Positions 15,081 through 23,692 of a stretch of DNA of 41,890 nucleotides are shown here, one piece after another. The notes beneath the pieces are model-generated. The model had not been told where the DNA came from. It made no database searches and was given only the letters and a program-made list of their open reading frames with translations. The stretch is from Thermoplasmata archaeon (GTDB lineage Archaea; Thermoplasmatota; Thermoplasmata; Lutacidiplasmatales; UBA184): NCBI GenBank assembly GCA_021821785.1, contig JAKACD010000010.1:1-41890 (forward strand), read 5' to 3'. The first letter of the stretch is position 1. Each line of letters begins with the position of its first letter. The translations under genes were made by a program, and so were the position numbers.

Positions 15081-17645
15081 TTATGCACCGGCCGCTCCCC
15101 GCGCGTGGGTCCGCGCCGCCTCGAGGGCCGCGAGGAGGGGGGCGCCGGGCTCGCCGACCGCCGTCGCGGCCGCCACGTTCCCACCGCCCTTCCCGCCGAA
15201 CAACGGCTTCGCCGCGTCGATGACCGACTGGGCGGAGACCCCGGGCGCGGTCGACCCGATGAAGAGCGTCCCTCGTCCCTCCCGCTCGCCGGCGAGCAGG
15301 ACGACCCGCCCGGCCTCCTTCGACAGGAGCCGGGAGAGCTCCATGAGCTCCGCGCGGTCGAGGTCGAGCCGCGCGGCGATGATCGTGACGGACCCGACCG
15401 TCTCGGTCGAGGCCGGGTCGTGGAGGAGCCGCTCCGCCGTCACTCCGAGGTCCTCCTTGAGGCGGTCCTTCCGCCGCTTCCGCCCCTCCTCGATCTCCCC
15501 CAGCAGCCGGTCGATCCCGTCGGGCAGCCGCGCGACCGGCACGCCGAGCCGGCGCGCGGCCTCGCGGAGGATCTCCTCGTGCTCCTCCCGGATCTCGAGG
15601 GCCCGCTCCCCGCTCGCGTAGGAGAGGCGAACGACGCCGTCTTGGATCCGCTCGACCCCGAGGATCGCGATCGCGCCGACCTCGCTCGTATGGGTGCAGT
15701 GGGTGCCGCCGCAGGCCTCGACGTCGAACCCTTCGACCTCGACGATGCGCAGTTCGCGACCGGGCACCGCCCCGCCCTGGTAGAGTCGGAAGCCGAACCG
15801 GCGCTCCGCCTCGACCCGGGACTCGAAGTAGCTCTTCACGGGCCGGTCCTCGCGCACGATCTGGTTGACGCGCCGGTCGATCCGTCGGAGCTCCTCCTTG
15901 GAGAGCGGCCGGTAGTGGGTGACGTCGATGCGGGCCGCCTCGGGTGACTTGTACGCCCCCGCCTGCCAGACGTGGGGGCCCAGGATCTCGCGCAGCGCCC
16001 CGTTCATCAGGTGCGTCGCGGTGTGGTGCTGCATCAGCTGGGTGCGGCGCACCGGGTCGACCCGGCCCCGGACCCGGTCCCCGACGCGCCACGGCGCCGC
16101 CCGCTCGAGGCGGTGCAGGACGTACGGGCCCTGGCGCTCGACCTCGACAACCTCGAGGTCGCCGAGGTGGCCCCGGTCGGTGACCTGGCCGCCGCCGGTC
16201 GGATAGAAGAACGTGCGGTCGAGCGCGACGAACGGTCCCTCGCTCCAGACGACATGCGCGTCGAAGGCGACGGTGTAGGGGTCGAGGTAGTACAGGACCT
16301 CCGTCGACGGGATCCCTACGGGGACCTCGGGAAGGCCCTCGGTCTTCTCGGCGTAGTCGCTCGTCGGGCCCTCGTTCTCGTGCCGCGCGGCGACGCGGGC
16401 ATAGAAGTCGTCCGGAATCCGCGGGGGGTGCGCGAGCTCTTCGACCGCGACCTCGGGGGGAACGCCGAGCGAGTCGTACCACTCGAGCAGGTTCTCTTCG
16501 GTGATCGCCGTCCCCGTCGCGCTCGCCCGTTCCTCCGCGCGGTGGATCGTCTGGCGGGCCCGGCCGATCGCCTCGTCGTACCGCTCGATCTCGGCCTGCA
16601 CGACCTCGTGGAGGTCGTCCCGGTGGGCGCCGACCTCGGGGAAATGCTGGGCGATCTCCCGCGCGGCCCGGTCGAGGATCGCCGTCAGGGTCGGCGCCTC
16701 GGGGGCCTTCGCCAGGATCCGCTGCGACCGACGAAGGAGGAGGCGGGCGAAGTACCCTTCCTTGCTGTTGGACGGGACGACCCCGTCCGTGAGAAGGAAG
16801 TTGAGCGCCCGGGCGTGGTCGATCAGGATCGCCGCTTCCCGCGGCGGGAAGGTCCGGCGCAGCTCCTCGTACTCGGAGGCGAACACCGCCTCGTAGGCGC
16901 TCTTCGTTCCCTGGCTCGCCCAGACGAACCGCTCGAGGCCGTAGCCGGTGTCGACGACCGTGAGCGGCATCGGCTTCAAGCGGTCGCCGTCGCGGACGTA
17001 CTCCATGAAGACGAGCGTCGCCACCTCGAGCCCGCGGGCGCTGACGCTCAGCGAGGGCCCGAGGTTGCCCCCGCCTTCCCAGACCTCCTCCTTGTACGTG
17101 ATCAGCTTCGGATCGGCTCCGAGCTCGTGGACCAGGAGCTCGTGGCAGAGCTCGGTCGTGCGGTCCTTGAAGTAGACCTCGTGATCGGGCCGATTGAAGG
17201 CGTGATGCGCCATCATCTCGAAGAGCGTGAAGTGTCGGCCGCTGCGCCCGACCTCCTCGAGGTCGATGAACCGCAGGACCGGCTGGCTGATCGTGAGCGG
17301 GTTCGCCGGCGGCGGGACGGCGCCGCTCGTCACCCACGGCTGGAAGTCGTAGATCGACGCCTGGGTGAAGAAGACGTCGTTCCGCCACCGGGCGACCGTC
17401 GGGTAGCGGCGGAGACGCGTGTGGCCCCGGCGCTCGAAGAAGCCGAGGAACGTCTCGCGCATCTCGGCGAGCGCGTACGGGCGGTGGAAGATCGGGCGGC
17501 CGATGAATCCGTAGTCCTGGCACGGGGCTTCCTGGCAGCGGTCGTGGTCCCCGAGGGTCCAGAACGCGTGCCCGCAGACGACGCAGGTGCGCCGGTGGAA
17601 CCCCTCTCGGTGGAAGAACGGAAGGTCGTACTCGGCGCTGTCCAT
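15081..17645 (-). CDS. alaS: Alanine--tRNA ligase (archaeal type)
   Basis: 854 residues. An archaeal-type N-terminal zinc segment (CVVCGHAFWTLGDHDRC) precedes the class II catalytic core with FTQASIYDFQPW and the motif 2/3 region around TVVDTGYGLERFVW. The editing domain retains the HHTATH motif near residue 540 and CGGTHC near 643, both needed to clear mischarged Ser or Gly. A C-terminal C-Ala domain follows with a charged coiled region (EEHEEILREAARRL). Charging of tRNA-Ala is certain. The start ATG lies 28 bases from a TATA element, so the mRNA is probably leaderless. Confidence 0.96.
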   Translation of the reverse strand: MDSAEYDLPFFHREGFHRRTCVVCGHAFWTLGDHDRCQEAPCQDYGFIGRPIFHRPYALAEMRETFLGFFERRGHTRLRRYPTVARWRNDVFFTQASIYDFQPWVTSGAVPPPANPLTISQPVLRFIDLEEVGRSGRHFTLFEMMAHHAFNRPDHEVYFKDRTTELCHELLVHELGADPKLITYKEEVWEGGGNLGPSLSVSARGLEVATLVFMEYVRDGDRLKPMPLTVVDTGYGLERFVWASQGTKSAYEAVFASEYEELRRTFPPREAAILIDHARALNFLLTDGVVPSNSKEGYFARLLLRRSQRILAKAPEAPTLTAILDRAAREIAQHFPEVGAHRDDLHEVVQAEIERYDEAIGRARQTIHRAEERASATGTAITEENLLEWYDSLGVPPEVAVEELAHPPRIPDDFYARVAARHENEGPTSDYAEKTEGLPEVPVGIPSTEVLYYLDPYTVAFDAHVVWSEGPFVALDRTFFYPTGGGQVTDRGHLGDLEVVEVERQGPYVLHRLERAAPWRVGDRVRGRVDPVRRTQLMQHHTATHLMNGALREILGPHVWQAGAYKSPEAARIDVTHYRPLSKEELRRIDRRVNQIVREDRPVKSYFESRVEAERRFGFRLYQGGAVPGRELRIVEVEGFDVEACGGTHCTHTSEVGAIAILGVERIQDGVVRLSYASGERALEIREEHEEILREAARRLGVPVARLPDGIDRLLGEIEEGRKRRKDRLKEDLGVTAERLLHDPASTETVGSVTIIAARLDLDRAELMELSRLLSKEAGRVVLLAGEREGRGTLFIGSTAPGVSAQSVIDAAKPLFGGKGGGNVAAATAVGEPGAPLLAALEAARTHARGAAGA

Positions 17646-17669
17646 GCCGCGGCGCCGACGCCCAGCGGT

Positions 17670-17677
17670 GTTTAAAC
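17670..17677. promoter_or_regulatory. Palindromic TATA element between alaS and the MFS gene
   Basis: GTTTAAAC is a perfect 8-base palindrome and the only AT-rich block between the divergent genes. It lies 28 bases from the alaS ATG, an ideal TATA distance, and about 70 bases from the proposed transporter start. One element could serve both directions, with flanking BRE bases setting the preference. Confidence 0.6.
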
Positions 17678-17746
17678 GGTTTGGTCAGTGGGCCGGCGTC
17701 GGCCCCCGCGCGTCGGCGGGCCTACGATTCCGGGGGGAAACGGTCC

Positions 17747-19006
17747 GTGGGGGAGGAGTCGGACCTGCGCCCGTTGTCGCGGGGGTCGGTCCGCCGGGCG
17801 ACCGTGATCCTGATCGCGCTCCGGGTCGGGTATGCCTACAACTGGTTCTCGATCGGGCCGGCGCTCCTCCCGATCGGCGCCGAGTTCTCGGTGGGTCCCG
17901 CGGACTTCGGTCTCCTGATCGCCGTGTTCCTGGTCGGCGCGGGCCTCCTCCAGGTGCCGGCGGGATTCCTCGCCCGGCGCTACGGTGCCCGGGCGATCTC
18001 CCTCGCCGGCGTGGCCACGCTCGCGGTAAGCACCGTCGCGAGCGCGTTCGCCCCGTCCTTCGCCCTCCTCCTCGCGACCCGCCTGGTCGGCGGGGTCGGG
18101 GCGGCGCTGTTCTTCTCGCCCGCGATCGGCCTCGTCGCGAGCCTCTACCCGCCCGGCCGACGCGGGCTCCCCGTGGGCACCTTCAGCTCGATGTACAGCC
18201 TGGGCGCCGGGCTCGGCGTGCTCGGGAGCTCGCTCCTGATCCCGATCTACGGCTGGCGCGAGGCGGTCGCGTTCGGCGGGATCCTGCTGGGGGTCCTCAC
18301 GCTGCTCGCCCTCCCGCTGATCCCCCGCGCGGCCGGAGCACCCCGCCCCCCCGGCCCCCGGGCCCTCGGACCACGGATACCGGCCGCGCTGCGGTTCCGG
18401 GGCGCCTGGGCGGTCGGGTTCGCGTTCGTCGGCCTCGAGGGCGCCACGTTCGCGACCGGTCAGTTCGTGGTGCCGTACGGCCAGGTCGTGGAGGGCTGGT
18501 CGCTCGGGCTCGCCGGCCTCGTCGGAATGACGTTCGTCCTGCCGAGCCTCTTCGGCGGTCCCGTGGGGGGCCCCCTCGCGGAGCGCTTCTCCAACCATCG
18601 CACCCAGTTCGTCCTGGCCACGGGGATCGGCGCTGTCGCGATCGCGCTCCTGCCGGCCGTCGGCCTCGCGGGCGTGGTCGTCATCGGCGTCGTTTTCTCC
18701 TTCATGTACGGGGTCGTCTACGCCGTGATGTACGTGCTGCCTCACTTCTGGTCGAAGGTGCCGGCCGAGGAGATCCCGCTCGCGATCGGCCTATTCAACT
18801 CGATCGAGCTCGCGGGTGGGGCGTCGGTCTCGTTCGTGTTCGGCTGGATCGTCTCGGTCCGGTCGTACCCGTTCGCCTGGGAGATCCTCGCGGGGCTCGT
18901 CGTCCTCTCGCTCGTGGCGCTCGTCGCCCTCCCCCCGACCTCGGCGCGCGCGCTCGGTCCTCCGGTCGCGGGGGCGGCGTCCCGTCCCTCCGGGCCCGGC
19001 CCGTAG
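17747..19006 (+). CDS. Major facilitator superfamily transporter
   Basis: About 419 residues, with roughly twelve hydrophobic helices. The frame opens at TTG 17681, but the GTG at 17747 or a TTG near 17774 (after GGGGGAGGAG) are also possible; the first helix starts at VRRATVILIALRVGYAYNWF. The loop between helices 2 and 3 reads GFLARRYGARAIS, close to the MFS signature GxLaDrxGrr. [19 protein letters not shown] and PVGGPLAERFSNHRTQF mark the equivalent regions in each half. The substrate is not evident; the family covers sugars, organic acids and drugs. The last ~70 codons are antisense to the tail of nth. Confidence 0.85.
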   Translation: MGEESDLRPLSRGSVRRATVILIALRVGYAYNWFSIGPALLPIGAEFSVGPADFGLLIAVFLVGAGLLQVPAGFLARRYGARAISLAGVATLAVSTVASAFAPSFALLLATRLVGGVGAALFFSPAIGLVASLYPPGRRGLPVGTFSSMYSLGAGLGVLGSSLLIPIYGWREAVAFGGILLGVLTLLALPLIPRAAGAPRPPGPRALGPRIPAALRFRGAWAVGFAFVGLEGATFATGQFVVPYGQVVEGWSLGLAGLVGMTFVLPSLFGGPVGGPLAERFSNHRTQFVLATGIGAVAIALLPAVGLAGVVVIGVVFSFMYGVVYAVMYVLPHFWSKVPAEEIPLAIGLFNSIELAGGASVSFVFGWIVSVRSYPFAWEILAGLVVLSLVALVALPPTSARALGPPVAGAASRPSGPGP

Positions 19007-19652
19007 CGCACAGCTCGACGATCGGACAGGCGTCGCAGCGGGGCCCGATCGGTCGGCACAGGTTCTGCCCGTGCTGCACGAGCAACGGGTTGAGCGGGAT
19101 CCAGTACGGTCGGTCCAAAATCTCGCGGAGGCGGCTCTCGGTCTCGGACGGGGTCCGCGTGCGGACGACCCCGAGCCGGTTGACGATCCGGTGGACGTGG
19201 GTATCGACGGGGATCGCCGGGATGCCGTAGCCGAAGACGAGCACGCAGTTGGCGGTCTTCGGCCCGACCCCCGGTAGGTCGGTCAGCGTCTCGAAGGACG
19301 CGGGGACCTCCCCGCCGTGCCGCGCGAGGAGCGCCCGGGCGCAGTCGCGGATGACCCGGGCCTTGACGTGGTAGAAACCGGTCGCCCGGATCAACGGTTC
19401 GATCGCCCGGGCGGGGGCGCGGGCGAGCGACGGGGCGTCGGGGTAGCGTGCGAACAGGCGGGCGCTCGCGGCATCGGTGTTCGCGTCGCGGGTCCGCTGG
19501 GAAAGGATCGTACCGATGAGCACCTGGAACGGGTTCTCGGCGTGGTCCCGCAGGTACGGCGAGCGCCAGTCCCCGGTCCGGTAGAGGGCGCTCAACCGAT
19601 CGAGGACCGTCTCCCAGTAGGCCCCCTCGGGCCGCACCGGCGGGCGGCTCAT
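18795..19652 (-). CDS. nth: Endonuclease III (DNA N-glycosylase/AP lyase) with an unusual C-terminal tail
   Basis: 285 residues from ATG 19652, overlapping the folC stop (ATGA). The helix-hairpin-helix LPGVGPKTANCV contains catalytic Lys132, and VDTHVHRIVNRLG contains catalytic Asp150. Cys199-x6-Cys206-x2-Cys209-x5-Cys215 bind the [4Fe-4S] cluster, as in the E. coli enzyme. It removes oxidised pyrimidines and cleaves the abasic site. The conserved enzyme ends at Cys215; residues 216-285 are an Arg/Pro/Gly-rich tail that lies exactly antisense to the last 210 bases of the MFS gene. The tail may be a read-through by-product or a DNA-binding extension. Confidence 0.93.
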   Translation of the reverse strand: MSRPPVRPEGAYWETVLDRLSALYRTGDWRSPYLRDHAENPFQVLIGTILSQRTRDANTDAASARLFARYPDAPSLARAPARAIEPLIRATGFYHVKARVIRDCARALLARHGGEVPASFETLTDLPGVGPKTANCVLVFGYGIPAIPVDTHVHRIVNRLGVVRTRTPSETESRLREILDRPYWIPLNPLLVQHGQNLCRPIGPRCDACPIVELCATGRARRDGTPPPRPEDRARAPRSGGGRRAPRARGRRAPRGSPRRTGTTGPRRSSRTRTRPTPHPRARSS

Positions 19653-21067
19653 TCCGCTTCCCTCGCGGCGGCGCCCCCGGCCGCCGGGAGATGGGAGGCG
19701 GCGACCGGCGCGGGGGGGCCGAGCCCCGGATCCGAAAGGTCCGGTTCCTCGGACGCCCGCGAGCCCCGCAACAGCTCGCCGACGAGGTAGTCGCTCCCGG
19801 CCACGAGCGTATACCCGTCCGGGCCGGTCGCCGCCCGCGCGAGCTTGAGCCCCTCGGCGGCGGCCGGGGCGAGCACGATGCGGGGGAACCGTCCGATGGC
19901 CGCCGCGCGCAGTTCCGCCGGCGGAAGGCCGCGCTCGGATCGGACCGGGACGATCACGAGCGTCCGGGCGAGCGGGGCGAAGGCATCGAGGATCCGACGC
20001 ACATCCTTGTCCCGCAGACACCCGAAGAGGACGGCGCACTGGCTCGGATCGGCGAGCGGCGCGACCTCCGCGAGGCTCTGGGCGACCGCGCGCGCGCTCT
20101 CCGGGGTGTGGGCGACGTCGAAGTAGACCTCGGGTCGTCGTCCGACCCGCTCGAGGCGGCCGGGCCATCGCACTGTGCGGAGCCCGGACCGGAGCTTCTC
20201 CTCGTCCAGCGGGAGGTCGATCGAGGCGGCGAGCCGGTCCACCGCGGCCACGGCGAGAGCCGCGTTCGGCGGTTGGAACCGGCCGAGGAGCGGCAGCGCG
20301 AGACCGGACCGGAACGCGACCGGGGTCCGCACCGCGAACGTCTGCCCCGACTCCTCAAGGGCGCGGTCCTCGACGGCGACCTCCTTAGCGAGGTGCCAGA
20401 GGGGGACGCCGAGCCGCCGGGCCTCGGACTCGACGACCGCGGCGGCTTCCGGCACGAGCTCGCCGACGATGCCGGTCATCCCGGCATGGAAGATCCCGGA
20501 CTTCTCGCGCGCGATCGCCCCGACCGTCGGGCCGAGGACATCGGTGTGCTCGAGCTCGATCGTGGTGACGACCCCGACCCGGGCATCGAGGACGTTCGTC
20601 GCATCGAGCCGACCTCCGATCCCGACCTCGACGACGGCCGCCCGGACCCTTTGGGCGCGGAACCAGTCGAAGGCGAGCGCGGTCGTGACCTCGAAGAACG
20701 TCGGGGCGCGGTCGATCCGTCCGGACCGCTCGAGCTCCTCTCCGACCCGGTCGATCCGTCGGACCCCCTCGGCGACCGCCTTGGGCGGGATCATCCGACC
20801 ATCGACCCGGATCCGCTCCCGGTAGCTCACGAGGTGCGGGGAGGTGAAGAGGCCGACAGGGACGCCCTGAGCGGAGAGCATCGCCTGGGCCATCGCCGCG
20901 ACCGAGCCCTTGCCCTTGCTGCCGGTGATGTGGATCGCCGGGAAGCTCCGCTCGGGGTTTCCGAGCTCGTCGAGGAGCGCCCGGATGACCTCGAGCCCCG
21001 GCCGCATCCCGAAGCGTCGGCGGCGGAACAGCCGATCGAGCGTCGTGCGGTACTCGTCGCGGTCCAC
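19649..21067 (-). CDS. folC: Folylpolyglutamate synthase / dihydrofolate synthase family protein
   Basis: 472 residues. The Mur-ligase-type P-loop is ITGSKGKGSVAAM near residue 47. FTSPHLVSYRERIRVDG follows, then EVGIGGRLDATNV and the REKSGIF loop with the carbamylated-Lys region expected in FolC. The C-terminal domain has DVAHTPESARAVA and LFGCLRDKDVRRIL. The enzyme ligates glutamate to folate or a folate-like substrate. In archaea using tetrahydromethanopterin the same fold may act on another pterin, so substrate is open. It is 62 bases downstream of mcmA1 and overlaps nth at its 3' end. Confidence 0.92.
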   Translation of the reverse strand: MDRDEYRTTLDRLFRRRRFGMRPGLEVIRALLDELGNPERSFPAIHITGSKGKGSVAAMAQAMLSAQGVPVGLFTSPHLVSYRERIRVDGRMIPPKAVAEGVRRIDRVGEELERSGRIDRAPTFFEVTTALAFDWFRAQRVRAAVVEVGIGGRLDATNVLDARVGVVTTIELEHTDVLGPTVGAIAREKSGIFHAGMTGIVGELVPEAAAVVESEARRLGVPLWHLAKEVAVEDRALEESGQTFAVRTPVAFRSGLALPLLGRFQPPNAALAVAAVDRLAASIDLPLDEEKLRSGLRTVRWPGRLERVGRRPEVYFDVAHTPESARAVAQSLAEVAPLADPSQCAVLFGCLRDKDVRRILDAFAPLARTLVIVPVRSERGLPPAELRAAAIGRFPRIVLAPAAAEGLKLARAATGPDGYTLVAGSDYLVGELLRGSRASEEPDLSDPGLGPPAPVAASHLPAAGGAAAREAE

Positions 21068-21129
21068 GGGAACCCACCGGCCGAGCCGAACGGGCGCTTA
21101 AGCGTCGCCGACGGCGCCGGGAGCGCCCA

Positions 21130-22848
21130 TCAGTACATCGACCGCTCGCGGTACGGACCGAAGACGTCCTGGAACGCGCGGACGATCTCGCCGAGGGTCG
21201 CCCGGGCGCGCAGCGCGTCCATAACGGCGGGCATCGTGTTCTCCGACTCGGTCTCGGCGACGGCCCGCACGCGGTCGAGCGCCGCCGCGTGGCGCCGCGG
21301 GTCCCGTCGCTCCCGCAGGGCCCGGAGGCGCCGCGACTGCAGGCGGCGGGCCTCCTCGGAGATCTTGAGCCGGGGGACCTTGATCGGGGTGTCGGTGAGG
21401 TAGGCGTTGACGCCGACCACCTTCGTCTCGCAGCTCTCGACGGCCCGCTGGTAGCGGAACGACGCCTCTTGGATCTCCCGCTGGAAGAACCCGCGTTCGA
21501 TCCCGGCGACGACGCCCCCGAGCTCGTCGATCCGGTCGAAGTAGCGCTGGGTCTCCGCCTCCATCCGGTCGGTGAGCCACTCGACATAGTAGCTCCCGGC
21601 GAACGGATCGATCGTGTCCGCGACCCCGGACTCGGTGGCGAGGATCTGCTGGGTGCGGAGCGCGATCCGCACGGCATCCTCGCTCGGGAGCTGGATCGCC
21701 TCGTCGTAGGAGTTCGTGTGCAGCGATTGGGTGCCGCCGAGGACGCCGGCGAGCGCCTGGACGGTGGTGCGCACGATGTTGAGCTCGGGCTGCTGCGCCG
21801 TGCAGGAGCAGCCGGCGGTCTGCGTGTGGAAGCGGAGCCAGAGCGAGCGCTCCTTCTTCGCACCGAACTCCTCCCGCATCACCCGGGCCCAGATCCGCCG
21901 CGCGGCCCGGAACTTTGCGATCTCCTCGAAGAAGTCGTTGTGGGAGTTGAAGAAGAACGAGAGCCGAGGGGCGAAGTCATCGACGTCGAGACCCCGGGCC
22001 TTCGCTTCCGCCACGTAGGTCCGGCCGTCCGCCAGGGTGAAGGCGAGCTCCTGCACCGCGGTCGAGCCGGCCTCGCGGATGTGGTAGCCCGAGATCGACA
22101 CGGGATTCCAGCGGGAGGTCTCTCGCGTCGCGAACTCGATCGTGTCCGTGACGAGCCTGAGCGCCGGCCGAGGCGGGTAGAGGAACTCCTTCTGGGCGAT
22201 GTACTCCTTCAGGATGTCGTTCTGCGTCGTACCGCCGAGGCGGTCGAACGGCACCCGATGCGCCCGGCCCGTGAGCAGGTACATCCCCCAAACGATGTTC
22301 GCCGGGGCGTTGATCGTCATGCTCGTCGTGACGCGGCCGAGCGGGATGCCCTCGAGCAGACGACCCATGTCGTCGAGCGAGCTCACGTTGACCCCGCACT
22401 TCCCGACCTCGCCGAGGGCTTCCGGGTCGTCGGCGTCGATCCCGTAGAGCGTCGGGTCATCGAACGCGATCGACAGGCCGCTCTCGCCGTGCTTCAGGAG
22501 GTAGCGGAACCGACGGTTCGTGTCCTCGGGCGAGCCGAACCCGGAGAACATGCGCATCGACCAGAGTCGCCCCCGGTACATCGTGGGGTGGATCCCGCGC
22601 GTGAACGGGTACTGTCCAGGATAGCCGATCTGATCGAACCCAGAGGTGCGAGAGCGGGGCGTGTAGACGCGCGCCACCGGGATCCCGCCGAGCGTCGTGA
22701 ACTCCTCCTTGCGCTCGGGGTTCTTCGCGAGCGTCGGGGCGAGCACCTCCGCCTCCCACTGGCGCGTGCGGGTCGCGACCGGGTCGCTCGGGTCGGGCGA
22801 CGGGAGCGGGGCGGAAGGCGACGGTGCGCGGGCGCGGCTCCCCGACAT
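21130..22848 (-). CDS. mcmA1: Methylmalonyl-CoA mutase large (catalytic) subunit
   Basis: 572 residues. The TIM-barrel substrate domain has the marker YPFTRGIHPTMYRGRLWSMR, then RFRYLLKHGESGLSIAFD, and HTQTAGCSCTAQQPELNIVR. DTIDPFAGSYYVEWLTD is the conserved end of the barrel. The cobalamin-binding domain is absent, as in archaea, where it is a separate small subunit not seen here. The enzyme interconverts methylmalonyl-CoA and succinyl-CoA, so it connects odd-chain or branched carbon degradation with the succinate dehydrogenase elsewhere in the window. A Ser/Pro-rich N-terminal stretch precedes the domain. Its own TATA box suggests transcription apart from the upstream purine genes. Confidence 0.94.
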   Translation of the reverse strand: MSGSRARAPSPSAPLPSPDPSDPVATRTRQWEAEVLAPTLAKNPERKEEFTTLGGIPVARVYTPRSRTSGFDQIGYPGQYPFTRGIHPTMYRGRLWSMRMFSGFGSPEDTNRRFRYLLKHGESGLSIAFDDPTLYGIDADDPEALGEVGKCGVNVSSLDDMGRLLEGIPLGRVTTSMTINAPANIVWGMYLLTGRAHRVPFDRLGGTTQNDILKEYIAQKEFLYPPRPALRLVTDTIEFATRETSRWNPVSISGYHIREAGSTAVQELAFTLADGRTYVAEAKARGLDVDDFAPRLSFFFNSHNDFFEEIAKFRAARRIWARVMREEFGAKKERSLWLRFHTQTAGCSCTAQQPELNIVRTTVQALAGVLGGTQSLHTNSYDEAIQLPSEDAVRIALRTQQILATESGVADTIDPFAGSYYVEWLTDRMEAETQRYFDRIDELGGVVAGIERGFFQREIQEASFRYQRAVESCETKVVGVNAYLTDTPIKVPRLKISEEARRLQSRRLRALRERRDPRRHAAALDRVRAVAETESENTMPAVMDALRARATLGEIVRAFQDVFGPYRERSMY

Positions 22849-22872
22849 CGGACGAGGGAAGAACGTTCGACC

Positions 22873-22880
22873 ACTATAAC
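22873..22880 (-). promoter_or_regulatory. TATA box of mcmA1
   Basis: Minus strand reads GTTATAGT centred 28-29 bases upstream of ATG 22848, placing transcription start at the start codon (leaderless). It overlaps the stop codon region of the upstream methyltransferase gene. Confidence 0.65.
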
Positions 22881-23692
22881 CCTGAAGGAGCGCGGCCCCG
22901 GGCGCGGTCGCTCCCGCGGGGCGCGGCCGGGGCCGGTACTCTGAGGCCGACCAGGTCGGAACGGCCGCGCGCGAGGGGCCGAACCCCGAGGGACCGCGCG
23001 AACCGAGGGAACGCCTGCCCCGTCCAGACGGTATTGTCGGCGAGGACGACCGCGCCCGGAGTTAGCTTCGGCCGTACCGTGGCGAGCTCGAAGGCGAGAT
23101 GGGCCGGGGTGTGCCGACTGTCGTGCAGAAAGAGGCCGACCGACGAAAGCTCGTCCACGAGCTCGGGCAGCCTGAGTTCGCTCGGTCCGAGGCGCAGGTC
23201 CCAGCCGGCGCGCAGCTCCTCGGGGATCGCCCAGCCGCTCTCGCGGCCCGGCGGGAGGGCCACCGGGGTCTCCCGGGCGCCGTGCGTCGGGCCTCGCTGT
23301 CGGGTCGGAAGGTCGATCGAGTGAAGGACCCCACGACCGTTCCTGCGGAGCGCGAGCAGAAGGTGGGCCGAGGAGACCCCGCTGCTCACTCCGGTCTCGA
23401 TCACGTGGTCGGGACGAAGGTGGCGCACGAGGGCGTACAGCTCGAACGGCGCACGGAATTGGGCATAGTTCGGGCGACCGGCCTCCCGGTGCCGGCGTCG
23501 GATCTCCTGCTCCACCGCCGTCGCCTCGCCGAGCTCAACGAGGTACGGCGCCAGCGTCTTCGCCGGCGCATCGGCCAGGAACTCGAGCCAGAGGAGATTC
23601 GGTCTCGCGCGCGGGTCCCCGAGCGCCGCGCCGGCCCGCGCGACCGCGGCCCGCGCCCGGGCGGATCCCTGACCCCCGGCGCGCGCGCTCAT
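22874..23692 (-). CDS. Class I SAM-dependent methyltransferase
   Basis: 272 residues from ATG 23692, which overlaps the dph6 stop (ATGA). A helical N-terminal part (EQEIRRRHREAGRPNYAQF) precedes HVIETGVSSGVSSAHLLLAL, the glycine-containing motif I of SAM-binding Rossmann folds. HSIDLPT follows as motif II, and VGLFLHDSRHTPAHLAFELA plus GAVVLADNTVW are the motif IV-like segment. The pattern fits the Methyltransf_24/CmcI-like group of small-molecule or sugar O-methyltransferases. The substrate is unknown. Its last ~20 residues (PAPAAPRGSDRARGRAPSGL) look unstructured. It lies between dph6 and mcmA1 on one transcript, without an obvious functional link. Confidence 0.75.
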   Translation of the reverse strand: MSARAGGQGSARARAAVARAGAALGDPRARPNLLWLEFLADAPAKTLAPYLVELGEATAVEQEIRRRHREAGRPNYAQFRAPFELYALVRHLRPDHVIETGVSSGVSSAHLLLALRRNGRGVLHSIDLPTRQRGPTHGARETPVALPPGRESGWAIPEELRAGWDLRLGPSELRLPELVDELSSVGLFLHDSRHTPAHLAFELATVRPKLTPGAVVLADNTVWTGQAFPRFARSLGVRPLARGRSDLVGLRVPAPAAPRGSDRARGRAPSGL

